From Erysipelotrichaceae bacterium 66202529 (GTDB lineage: Bacteria > Bacillota_I > Bacilli_A > Erysipelotrichales > Erysipelotrichaceae), in NCBI GenBank assembly GCA_017161075.1, contig CP046174.1, forward strand, positions 1,426,001-1,490,000: a DNA stretch of 64,000 bases, in the 5' to 3' direction. The notes beneath the pieces are model-generated. The model searched no databases. It was not told where the DNA came from and saw nothing but the letters and a program-made list of their open reading frames with translations. Every line of letters begins with the position of its first letter. The stretch's first letter is position 1. A program made the translations under genes and the position numbers. Positions 26,825 to 34,306 of the stretch are shown here, piece after piece.

Positions 26825-26860
26825 AGATATCGTCCTGCTTGAGCGATATCTTATTTTTTT
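26825..26860. terminator. Bidirectional terminator hairpin
   Basis: AGATATCG (26825-26832) pairs with CGATATCT (26844-26851), followed on the plus strand by TATTTTTTT and preceded by an A-rich stretch. It ends both the plus-strand pair at 24815-26658 and the minus-strand gene starting at 27450. Confidence 0.65.
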
Positions 26861-27450
26861 ATGCTATGCAGCAGATTGTCCATTGGAATGGCTGTCCCCT
26901 CCATATCCATATAGTTCATATAGGCATAGGTGATTTGCAGCTTTTTTCCATGGAGCCTGCGGTAATAGCGGATATAATCCATGAGAGACAGATCACTGGT
27001 GATATACTTTTTGTAATGAAACAGCATGGACATCTCCAGCTCATCACTTGCCTTGTGCATATAATCCACCAGACTGCCGCTTGTTTTTAAACCATCCGGA
27101 GGCAGCTTCACACCGACATCATCACCGAAGGCTTTCATATGCAGATAAATGCTGTGGTCATATTTCACATGCAGAAAATTACCGACACTTTCCGTAATAC
27201 AGGTCTGGTTGGTTTCCATTCTTACATTTTTAAGTGGTGCTGCATAGCCATCCGCACAGGCTATAGGAAGCAGCAGGGTGTTTGGCAGGAATCCGATTTG
27301 CAGGCTGTCATCCGCTTTGATCCGCACATCCATCAGCCACGCCAGATCATCGCTCATCAGTAAAAGCCGCTCCTCCTGCTCTGCGGCATGCACACTCCCA
27401 ATCTGCAGAAGCATACACATGACCAGTATCAGCGAACATTTATGTTTCAT
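26851..27450 (-). CDS. Secreted protein of unknown function
   Basis: The 199-residue protein begins with a clear signal peptide (MKHKCSLILVMCMLLQIGSVHA, likely cut after VHA), so it is exported. The mature part is acidic and mixed alpha/beta, with no transmembrane segment and no cell-wall anchor. I do not recognise the family. A weak similarity in pattern to LytR-CpsA-Psr domains (an early Asp followed by FLPNTLLLP) is too slight to use. It stands alone, divergent from the ABC importer at 27637, with an AGAAGG ribosome site. Neighbours suggest an envelope role, but this is only context. Confidence 0.6.
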   Translation of the reverse strand: MKHKCSLILVMCMLLQIGSVHAAEQEERLLLMSDDLAWLMDVRIKADDSLQIGFLPNTLLLPIACADGYAAPLKNVRMETNQTCITESVGNFLHVKYDHSIYLHMKAFGDDVGVKLPPDGLKTSGSLVDYMHKASDELEMSMLFHYKKYITSDLSLMDYIRYYRRLHGKKLQITYAYMNYMDMEGTAIPMDNLLHSIKK

Positions 27451-27636
27451 AGCATACCTTCTTTCTTTCCTTTTCTAGTATATGTTGCAGGGAAGGGGTT
27501 ATACGAAACTTGCAGTATGTTCAAAAATCATATAAAATGTTGCAAAATTGTAATGATGAAATCAAAAAATAAGATTGAAATGTTTTCTTAATGTGATAAA
27601 ATGGGTACTACATGAACAAGAATAGGGTTGAGGTGT

Positions 27637-28614
27637 ATGAAAAAGCTGATTCTTGCCATGGTTGTAATCATCATGGCTTTACTCGTAAGTATTTCCAATG
27701 AACAAAATACGATCATCGTCTACTCCTCCATGGAACAATTTCGCGGGGAGGAGCTGCAGAAGCAGCTTAATGAGAAATTTCCGGATTTGCATGTTATGGT
27801 AATGTATGTATCCACCGCAAAGGCTGCGGCAAAAATATCCGTGGAGCAGGATCAAAGTGATGCCGATATCGTCGTCGGGCTGGAAACCTCCTATATGGAG
27901 AAAATAAAAAATCAGCTGGCTGATATTCGGGGGATGAGTCATTTATCCTATCTGGATGGCTTAACACCTGCAGATCATAACAATGCCTATGTCACATGGG
28001 AACGGCAGGCGGGAGCGTTTATCATCAATACCGAGGTACTGAAAAAGCATAACCTGCCAGAGCCGAAAACCTATGAGGATCTGCTGGATCGCAAATATTA
28101 TAATCTGATTGCCATGCCGGATCCAAAATCCAGCGGTACCGGTTATTTCTTTTATAAGAATCTGGTAAACACCATGGGGGAAGAGAAGGCGCTGGCCTAT
28201 ATCGATAAGCTGGAATTCAACGTTAAGCAGTTTACCGAATCCGGAAGCGGCCCGATCAAGCTGCTCATTCAGGGAGAGGTTGGTATCGGACTGGGACTTA
28301 CCTTTCAGGCAGTAAATCAGATCAATGAAGGCTCTCCGTTTAAAATTATATATCCAAAGGAGGGTTCTCCGTACTCCCTGACAGGAACGGGTCTGATGAA
28401 ACGAAATGCGAAGGATCCGGATGTGCAGAGGGTCTTTGATTTCATCATCAATGATTTTCTGTTATATGATAAAGCGCACTTCTCTCCGGAAGCGATCTTA
28501 AAGGATCAGAAGAACACGATAAAAAATTATCCGACACAGATACCCTATGCCGATATGCGCGGTATTGAGGACATACATGAAAAAGAAAGGCTGCTGGACT
28601 TATGGAAGTATTAG
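27637..28614 (+). CDS. ABC importer substrate-binding protein (AfuA/PhnS2-like)
   Basis: The protein of about 325 residues has an N-terminal signal/anchor helix (MKKLILAMVVIIMALLVS) and the fold of group II periplasmic-binding proteins for iron or 2-aminoethylphosphonate: IIVYSSMEQFRGEELQKQL, DADIVVGLETS, MPDPKSSGTGYFF and ESGSGPIKLLIQGEVGIGLG. No lipobox cysteine is present, so it is probably held by the N-terminal helix. It is the first gene of a three-gene importer operon. Iron-binding tyrosines are not obvious. The neighbouring nucleotidyltransferases favour an aminophosphonate, but iron or a sugar phosphate remain possible. Confidence 0.75.
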   Translation: MKKLILAMVVIIMALLVSISNEQNTIIVYSSMEQFRGEELQKQLNEKFPDLHVMVMYVSTAKAAAKISVEQDQSDADIVVGLETSYMEKIKNQLADIRGMSHLSYLDGLTPADHNNAYVTWERQAGAFIINTEVLKKHNLPEPKTYEDLLDRKYYNLIAMPDPKSSGTGYFFYKNLVNTMGEEKALAYIDKLEFNVKQFTESGSGPIKLLIQGEVGIGLGLTFQAVNQINEGSPFKIIYPKEGSPYSLTGTGLMKRNAKDPDVQRVFDFIINDFLLYDKAHFSPEAILKDQKNTIKNYPTQIPYADMRGIEDIHEKERLLDLWKY

Positions 28615-29387
28615 GAAAAGAAAAACTGATCGTTCGTGATCTGTATAAAAACTTTGACGGAAAGGACGTATTAAAAACGATATCCTTTACGGTACAGGAA
28701 GGGGAATTTTTAAGCGTTTTAGGCCCGAGCGGTTGTGGAAAGACGACACTGCTGCGGATTCTGATCGGTCTGGAACAGCAGACCAGCGGTACCATCTTCA
28801 TGGATGGTGAGGATATTTCCCATCTGAAGCCAAATGAGCGCGGAATGGGCATCATTTTTCAAAATTATGCATTGTTCCCAAATATGAGTGTGCTTGAAAA
28901 TGTGGAATATGCTTTGAAGCTGCGGGCGGATAAAAAGGAAAAGAGCAGGGAAATTGCCCTGCAGACTTTGGAAGCCATCGGTATGCATGACCAGATCAAA
29001 AAGCGTCCCTCTCAGCTATCCGGTGGACAGCAGCAGCGTGTTGCCATTGCCAGAACATTGGCGTTGAATCCGAAAATCATCCTGCTGGATGAGCCAATCA
29101 GCGCACTGGATGTCAGTATGCGTGAGGTGATGAAAAAGGAATTAAAGGATATTCAGAAGCGCTTTAATTCCACCATGATTTTCATTACCCATGAGCAGGA
29201 GGAGGCGTTTTATCTCTCTGACCGCATTATGGTCATGAGCGAGGGAAATATCGAGCAGATCGATACGCCGCAGAATATCTACCATCATCCGGCAAACCAG
29301 TATATCCGCGATTTTGTCAACGCTCATCTGGATGGAAAGCTGGAAAGTCTGTGTAAATGTACGGGGAAACAGGTCTATGGGAAATAA
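28602..29387 (+). CDS. ABC importer ATP-binding protein
   Basis: The 261-residue ATPase has every motif of an importer ATP-binding subunit: Walker A GPSGCGKTT, Q-loop FQNYALFP, signature LSGGQQQR, Walker B ILLDEPISALD and the H-loop Thr-His (FITHEQEEA). It resembles the PotA/FbpC group, though the usual C-terminal regulatory domain is very short. The gene overlaps the binding-protein gene by 13 bp and the permease gene by 11 bp, so the three are tightly coupled. Confidence 0.9.
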   Translation: MEVLGKEKLIVRDLYKNFDGKDVLKTISFTVQEGEFLSVLGPSGCGKTTLLRILIGLEQQTSGTIFMDGEDISHLKPNERGMGIIFQNYALFPNMSVLENVEYALKLRADKKEKSREIALQTLEAIGMHDQIKKRPSQLSGGQQQRVAIARTLALNPKIILLDEPISALDVSMREVMKKELKDIQKRFNSTMIFITHEQEEAFYLSDRIMVMSEGNIEQIDTPQNIYHHPANQYIRDFVNAHLDGKLESLCKCTGKQVYGK

Positions 29388-30963
29388 ACGCTATCAGGCC
29401 TCCCGTATTCTTGTGGCCCTGTTTCTGTTTTTCTTTGTCGTCTGTCCGCTGATTGCTCTACTGGTGAACATTGATGTACAGGATATACAGAAGGTAATCA
29501 CATCTCCGCAGTTTCAGCCAATGGTAGTTAATTCCTTATGCACGACCATTCTGGCAACGCTGCTGTCAGTATCTCTGGCCTTTGCACTTGCGTGGTTTAT
29601 GAACCGCTCCAACATCACTCACCGTTCTGTATTCACCATGCTGTTTACGCTGCCGATGCTGATTCCATCCATATCCCACGGGATGGGACTGGTGCTTTTA
29701 TTTGGTGATAACGGGATTATATCCAATCTTCTGCATATGAAATTCTTTTTATACGGCTATGTGGGCATTATTCTAGGGTCTATCTTGTATTCCTTCCCGG
29801 TTGCCTTTCTGATGCTGAATGACACCTTTCAATATGAGGATTACACGACCTATGAGGCTGCCAGTGTTCTTGGCTTATCCAAACGTCAGCAGTTTTTCAC
29901 CATCACGCTTCCCAATATCAAGGGGCCTTTGATCAGTGTGGTTTTCTCTGTATTCACGATGATATTTACAGATTACGGTGTTCCTCTTGTCGTTGGTGGG
30001 AAATCCATTACCCTTCCTGTTTATATGTATCGGGAGGTGATTGGGCTTCTTGACTTTTCCAAGGGAGCCATCATCGGTATCCTGCTGTTAATTCCGGCTG
30101 TCATAGCCTTTGTGCTGGATTTAAAGAACGATAACAAAGCCAGTAGCTCCACCGTTACCCGTTCCTATCTCATTCAGACCAATCCAAAGCGTGACCGTAT
30201 TGCGCATATCGTATGCATTGCCACCGTGGTTTTTCTGTCCTTGCCGCTGATCACCTTTGCGGTATTGACCTTTGTCCGCCATTATCCGACGGATCTGACA
30301 CTGACGCTGGATAATATTATACAGGCCATGGAGCTTGGCGTCCGCATGTATCTGAAAAATTCTCTGGCCATTGCAATGCTGACGTCGATGATCGGCGTTT
30401 GTCTGACCTATCTGACAGCCTTTATGACTGCCCGCAATGAAAAGCAGCTATCCAGCCGCGTACTGCATCTGGTATCCATGATTTCACTGGCAATCCCCGG
30501 TGTCGTTCTCGGTCTTAGCTATGTGCTGTTTTATAAGGGAAGCTTTCTGTATGGCGGTATCGCTATTCTGGTGCTTGTCAATATCACGCATTTCTTTGCC
30601 AATCCCTATCTGATGGCATACAATTCCCTGCAGCAGTTTCACAGCAATCTGGAGGATATTTCCTCAGCGCTTGGAATATCCCGCTTCCGGATGCTGAAGG
30701 ATGTATATATTCCCTGTACGAGAGGTACGATTATTGAGATGTTCAGCTACCTATTCGTCAATTCCATGGTTACGATATCCGCAGTATCCTTTCTGGCAAA
30801 CTTCCGTAATATGCCGTTATCCCTTTTGATTCCGCAATTTGATTCCCAGTCACTGATCGAGGCAACTGCCTTTATATCGGTAGTGATCCTGCTTGTCAAT
30901 CTGCTTGTGAAGCTGCTGGTGTATGTTGTGAAAAAGAAGCTGCTTCAGGATGAGGAGGCATAG
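29377..30963 (+). CDS. ABC importer permease, two fused permease domains
   Basis: This membrane protein of about 528 residues contains two complete permease halves, each with its own EAA coupling loop (about YEAASVLGLSKRQQFFTITLPN and EDISSALGISRFRMLKDVYIP). This double arrangement is known from FbpB/AfuB iron permeases and some phosphonate permeases. I start it at the ATG at 29377; the frame is open to 29314, but that part lies inside the ATPase gene. The last residues (VVKKKLLQDEEA) are a basic/acidic cytoplasmic tail. Confidence 0.88.
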   Translation: MGNKRYQASRILVALFLFFFVVCPLIALLVNIDVQDIQKVITSPQFQPMVVNSLCTTILATLLSVSLAFALAWFMNRSNITHRSVFTMLFTLPMLIPSISHGMGLVLLFGDNGIISNLLHMKFFLYGYVGIILGSILYSFPVAFLMLNDTFQYEDYTTYEAASVLGLSKRQQFFTITLPNIKGPLISVVFSVFTMIFTDYGVPLVVGGKSITLPVYMYREVIGLLDFSKGAIIGILLLIPAVIAFVLDLKNDNKASSSTVTRSYLIQTNPKRDRIAHIVCIATVVFLSLPLITFAVLTFVRHYPTDLTLTLDNIIQAMELGVRMYLKNSLAIAMLTSMIGVCLTYLTAFMTARNEKQLSSRVLHLVSMISLAIPGVVLGLSYVLFYKGSFLYGGIAILVLVNITHFFANPYLMAYNSLQQFHSNLEDISSALGISRFRMLKDVYIPCTRGTIIEMFSYLFVNSMVTISAVSFLANFRNMPLSLLIPQFDSQSLIEATAFISVVILLVNLLVKLLVYVVKKKLLQDEEA

Positions 30964-30968
30964 AAGGT

Positions 30969-30996
30969 TTGCAAAAATGCAGGACTCTGCTATAAT
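30969..30996 (+). promoter_or_regulatory. Sigma-A-type promoter
   Basis: TTGCAA at 30969-30974 and TATAAT at 30991-30996 are 16 bp apart, just after the importer operon. The promoter gives the gene at 31026 its own transcription. Confidence 0.7.
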
Positions 30997-31025
30997 GTTT
31001 AAAGCGCTGTAAAGGAGATACGCAT

Positions 31026-31934
31026 ATGAACCTCACATTGAATCAATTTGAAGCCCTGGTGTATATCGAACGCCACCAAAACGACAAATGCACGCAGAGG
31101 AGACTGGCAAAGCAGCTGGATCTCTCACTGGGTGTTATCAATAAAACGCTGACAGAGCTGCAGGACAGCGAGGTTATTAAAACAAGAGGAAGCTCTATGT
31201 ATGATGTTACGCTGAAGGGCTATGAGGTATTGGAGCCCTATCGTGTGAAGAAGGCAATATTTCTTGCGGCAGGCTTTGGTTCCCGTATGGTTCCCATTAC
31301 ACTGAATACGCCCAAGCCGTTGGTGCTTGTCCATGGGAAGCGGATCATCGAAACCCTGTTAGATGCTGTAGTGGAAGCCGGTATTGAGGATATCACGATT
31401 GTGCGCGGTTATCTGGGAGAACAGTTTGATGTCCTGCTGCATAAATATCCGAAAATCAAATTTATTGAAAATCCGCTGTTCAATGAGACAAATAATATTT
31501 CCAGTGCCTATCTGATTAAGGATATGATGTGTAATGCATATGTTCTGGAAAGTGATCTGCTGCTCTATAATCCGGAAATCATTCGTAAATATGAATATAC
31601 AACCAATTACTGCGGTATCAAAATGAATGTTACCGATGACTGGTGCTTTTATACGCGCAAGGGGTATATCAGTAAGCTGGCGGTTGGTGGCAAGGACTGT
31701 CATCAGATGGTTGGAATCTCCTACTGGAACAAAGAGGATGGAGAAAAAATGGCGAAGGATATTGAAGATGTATTCAAAATGCCAGGTGGTAAGGAGAAAT
31801 ACTGGGATGAAGTGGCGTTGCGTGAGAAGCTGTCAAATCATCAGGTAATCGTAAAGCCTGTCCGGCAGGAGGACATTGTAGAAATTGATACATTCAAGGA
31901 ACTAAAGCAGATCGATCCGATTTATAATGTTTGA
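31026..31934 (+). CDS. Winged-helix domain fused to a LicC/PntC-like nucleotidyltransferase
   Basis: The 302-residue protein starts with a MarR-like winged helix (about 1-70; QRRLAKQLDLSLGVINKTLTEL is the helix-turn-helix). It continues as a nucleotidyltransferase (about 75-302) with AAGFGSRMVPIT, TPKPLV, ENPLFNETNNISSAY, LESDLLLYNP and VEIDTFKEL. The catalytic part resembles phosphocholine/aminoethylphosphonate cytidylyltransferases, including GGKEKYWDEVAL near the end. It probably makes a CMP-activated headgroup for surface decoration. The N-terminal domain could sense substrate or DNA; its role is unknown. It follows the ABC importer by 62 bp with its own promoter and an AAGGAG site. Confidence 0.8.
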   Translation: MNLTLNQFEALVYIERHQNDKCTQRRLAKQLDLSLGVINKTLTELQDSEVIKTRGSSMYDVTLKGYEVLEPYRVKKAIFLAAGFGSRMVPITLNTPKPLVLVHGKRIIETLLDAVVEAGIEDITIVRGYLGEQFDVLLHKYPKIKFIENPLFNETNNISSAYLIKDMMCNAYVLESDLLLYNPEIIRKYEYTTNYCGIKMNVTDDWCFYTRKGYISKLAVGGKDCHQMVGISYWNKEDGEKMAKDIEDVFKMPGGKEKYWDEVALREKLSNHQVIVKPVRQEDIVEIDTFKELKQIDPIYNV

Positions 31935-31973
31935 GTCTGTACTGCGTATTGAAATGGAATATAGATGGTATAC

Positions 31974-32010
31974 AGGAATTCTGCTGTTTTACAGTGGGTT
32001 CCTTTTTTTT
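31974..32010 (+). terminator. Intrinsic terminator after the nucleotidyltransferase gene
   Basis: AGGAA (31974-31978) pairs with TTCCT (31999-32003), with an inner CTG/CAG pairing, and is followed by eight T. Confidence 0.7.
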
Positions 32011-32320
32011 GTATTTGCGCCTTTATTATACACAGGATTGTATTGGAAAGTGTGGTATAATAATGATGTTATATATGGTATGTAGTATCAATTGAAATTT
32101 GGCGAATATACAAAACGTAATCATAAAGGAGGACATCATGAATTTGGATGATAAGGAATATGCAAATGTGCAGCTTATGAAGAAGAAAATTCCGGTAGGA
32201 TTATCTAATTATAGAAGACTGAAAATAGTAAATTATTATGTAGTGGATAAATCAATGCTAATAAAAGAATTTTTGGATAGTGCATGTGTTGTTACTCTGA
32301 TTACGCGTCCACGCCGTTTT

Positions 32321-32373
32321 CACCGAAATAGTGTCGATACCTTTGGTATCCGACAAGAGGCGCGCTAGTAGCG
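32321..32373 (-). repeat. Insertion E1, 53 bp, inside the Walker A motif
   Basis: It separates RPRRF from GKTLNMS, where the family reads RPRRFGKT. It holds several small hairpins with 3-nt loops: GATACC/GGTATC at 32335-32349, and on the minus strand CGCT-ACT-AGCG (32363-32373). It starts CACCG on the plus strand, like the minus-oriented short elements, but is otherwise different. It shifts the frame. Confidence 0.8.
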
Positions 32374-32395
32374 GGTAAAACGCTGAATATGAGTA

Positions 32396-32415
32396 GACGT
32401 TGTCCGCCCCTGGTG
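32396..32415 (+). repeat. Insertion E2, 20 bp two-hairpin element
   Basis: It lies between AGTA and TGCTG and separates the codons of NMS-MLSEFF. First hairpin GAC-GTT-GTC, second CGCC-CCT-GGTG. The first stem is GAC/GTC where the others have GGC/GCC, a paired change. It shifts the frame. Confidence 0.85.
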
Positions 32416-32785
32416 TGCTGTCTGAATTTTTTGATTGCACAAAGGATGCAAAGACTTTATTTAAGGATACAGCTATCATGAATACAGAATATGCATCAGC
32501 ACGAAACCAGTACCCTACAATTTTTTTAAGCTTTGCGGATTGTAAAGGCAGAAATGATGATATTAAAATTAGTATCTTTTATTTGTTACGTACAAAAATG
32601 GCAGAATATCTGAATTTGTTGGATAATGAAAATGTCGATGGTGATTTAAAGGAACGTTATCAAATGATATACAGAGCCTTGGCAGGAGAAACAGATTTTA
32701 CGCGTATTCAGTTCAGTATTGTACTCATGTGCGAGCTATTATATAAGGTTTACGGGAAACCAGTTATTTTACTTATCGATGAATA

Positions 32786-32806
32786 GGCTAAAGCCCGCCC
32801 TTGGTG
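32786..32806 (+). repeat. Insertion E3, 21 bp two-hairpin element in Walker B
   Basis: It splits the Tyr codon of LLIDEYDTP (TA before, TGAT after). First hairpin GGC-TAAA-GCC, second CGCC-CTT-GGTG. The length keeps the frame but creates an in-frame TAG. Confidence 0.88.
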
Positions 32807-32955
32807 TGATACACCCTTTATCGAGGCTCATGTAAATGAATGTTATGATCAGGTACACGGATCCTTAGCCGGAATGCTGAGCAGAGCATTAAAAGATAAT
32901 CCATTCCTACAGTATGCGATGCTGACAGGGATTCAGCGTGTTGCAAAAGAGAACA

Positions 32956-32976
32956 CACCACAGGCGGGCTTTAGCC
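32956..32976 (-). repeat. Insertion E4, 21 bp two-hairpin element, inverted and in frame
   Basis: It lies on the opposite strand to E3, with hairpins GGC-TAAA-GCC and CGCC-TGT-GGTG. It adds seven codons without a stop. Removing it turns KENTPQAGFSLFSGL into KENIFSGL, the family motif, which identifies it as an insertion. Confidence 0.88.
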
Positions 32977-33118
32977 TTTTTTCGGGATTAAATAATCTGA
33001 AAGTGCATACGGTAGCCAGTAGTAATTACGCTAGCTATTTTGGCTTTGTGGAAGAAGAAGTAAAAGCAATGCTGGAATACTATGGCTTACCTTATAGCGA
33101 TGCAGTAAAGGCGATGTA

Positions 33119-33138
33119 GGCGGTGCCCACCCATGGCG
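33119..33138 (+). repeat. Insertion E5, 20 bp two-hairpin element
   Basis: It splits the Tyr codon of AMYDGYHIG (TA before, TGAC after). First hairpin GGC-GGT-GCC. The second, CACC-CAT-GGCG, is the reverse complement form of the CGCC/GGTG hairpin seen in the other copies. It shifts the frame and makes a TAG. Confidence 0.85.
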
Positions 33139-33395
33139 TGACGGTTATCATATCGGTGATGAGGATATCTTTAATCCATGGTCAGTTATTAACTATGTAA
33201 GTGAGAAACAACTGGCTCCCTATTGGGTGAATGTCAGCTCATCGGGAATGATAAAAAAGGCGATGGAGGAAGCGGATGCGGAATTTCATGCACAATATGA
33301 GACATTGATCAAGACAAGGAATTTAGAAGCGGTCGTCGACCTGCAGACATCCTTTTATGAGTATTCCAGCAATGCCAGCCTGTGGGGGCTTTTTG

Positions 33396-33415
33396 CACCA
33401 AAGGCGGGCAATGCC
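33396..33415 (-). repeat. Insertion E6, 20 bp two-hairpin element, inverted
   Basis: On the minus strand it reads as hairpins GGC-ATT-GCC and CGCC-TTT-GGTG. Removal joins SLWGLF to NAGYLTI through one Val codon. It shifts the frame. Confidence 0.85.
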
Positions 33416-33973
33416 TGAATGCCGGATACTTGACGATTACAGGTGTGGATGATGGCTTATACTCCTTGGTTGTACCAAATGAGGAAGTGATGGAGGCATT
33501 TAAAACGCTGACCCTTGACTATATGAAAAAGGATCCAGACGGGTTCACAAAAATGATGCGGGGACTGACACGCAAGAATCCGCAAATGTTTTTGGAAAAA
33601 TAGAAAGTTTCTCTTAAAAACCACAAGCTATCATGACCTGATCAATGAGAACAGCTATCACACCCTGTTATTGGGGATGTGTGCATGTCTTTACGCAGAT
33701 TATGAGGTAAAAAGCAATCAGGAGGCGGGAAAAGGAAGATATGATATCATCCTGCAATGTAAAACGAACAAATATCCATCGTATATCATAGAGCTGAAAT
33801 ATCTGAAGAAAGAGGAATATGAAAAGCGACCGGAGCTATTACAGGAGAAATGCAAAGAGGCTGTTGAACAGATAGAAGCGAATCAATATGATATTGCGAT
33901 TAGCGGGAATGTGATCTATATCGCACTGGCACACAGCGGTAAGGATGTGGAAATGGTATGGAAAGAAATCTGA

Positions 33974-34306
33974 ATTCCCATTTTTGATACACACGATATC
34001 GGAATCCTATGAAATTTCCATACAAATACGGTTATAAATGATACAGATAATGCTGATTGTCTGTGAATCAAAATGTATCTGAATTTCATACAGTTGTGTA
34101 AGCTGGACGGTATGAAAAATATACGGTATTGAATTTCATAAAATGTCCAGAGAAGTGCGCAAGCAGAGAGGTTACGTAATATTTTGTCCTTATTTTGGAT
34201 GGGAATTGTATTTCCAATAAAATTCTGTTAGAATGCACATACAAAGGCAATGAAAGTAACCTGTGATATTTCTGATACAAGGGATACGTTTTAGAGGGAG
34301 GATATT
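33974..34306. other. Intergenic stretch without a gene
   Basis: The stretch is AT-rich. TGAATTTCATA occurs twice (around 34079 and 34131). A good AGGGAGG ribosome site for the next gene ends the stretch. I see no coding sequence or RNA gene. Confidence 0.5.

Larger units (their letters stand above)
32138..33973 (+). pseudogene. AAA-ATPase/PD-(D/E)XK nuclease family gene interrupted by six short insertions
   Basis: AAAGGAGG precedes the ATG at 32138. The coding parts match the two-domain family with an N-terminal AAA-ATPase (PVGLSNYRRLK, RPRRF-GKT Walker A, LLIDE-YDTP Walker B, KEN-IFSGLNNL) and a C-terminal nuclease-like domain (SNQEAGKGRYDIIL, SYIIELKYL). Reading stops several times as written. 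Six insertions (32321-32373, 32396-32415, 32786-32806, 32956-32976, 33119-33138, 33396-33415) break the gene. Removing exactly these joins seven segments of 183, 22, 370, 149, 142, 257 and 558 bp, restoring family motifs at the junctions. One further frameshift (2-bp loss or 1-bp gain near 33604) remains; with it corrected the product is about 560 residues, normal for the family. As written it is a pseudogene, unless the insertions are removed or bypassed. Confidence 0.9.

Noticed and set aside
32786..32806. Reading element E3 as a programmed stop or selenocysteine-type recoding site
   Set aside because: The stop is TAG in an inserted block, and the same block type causes frameshifts at other sites, so simple stop recoding does not explain it.
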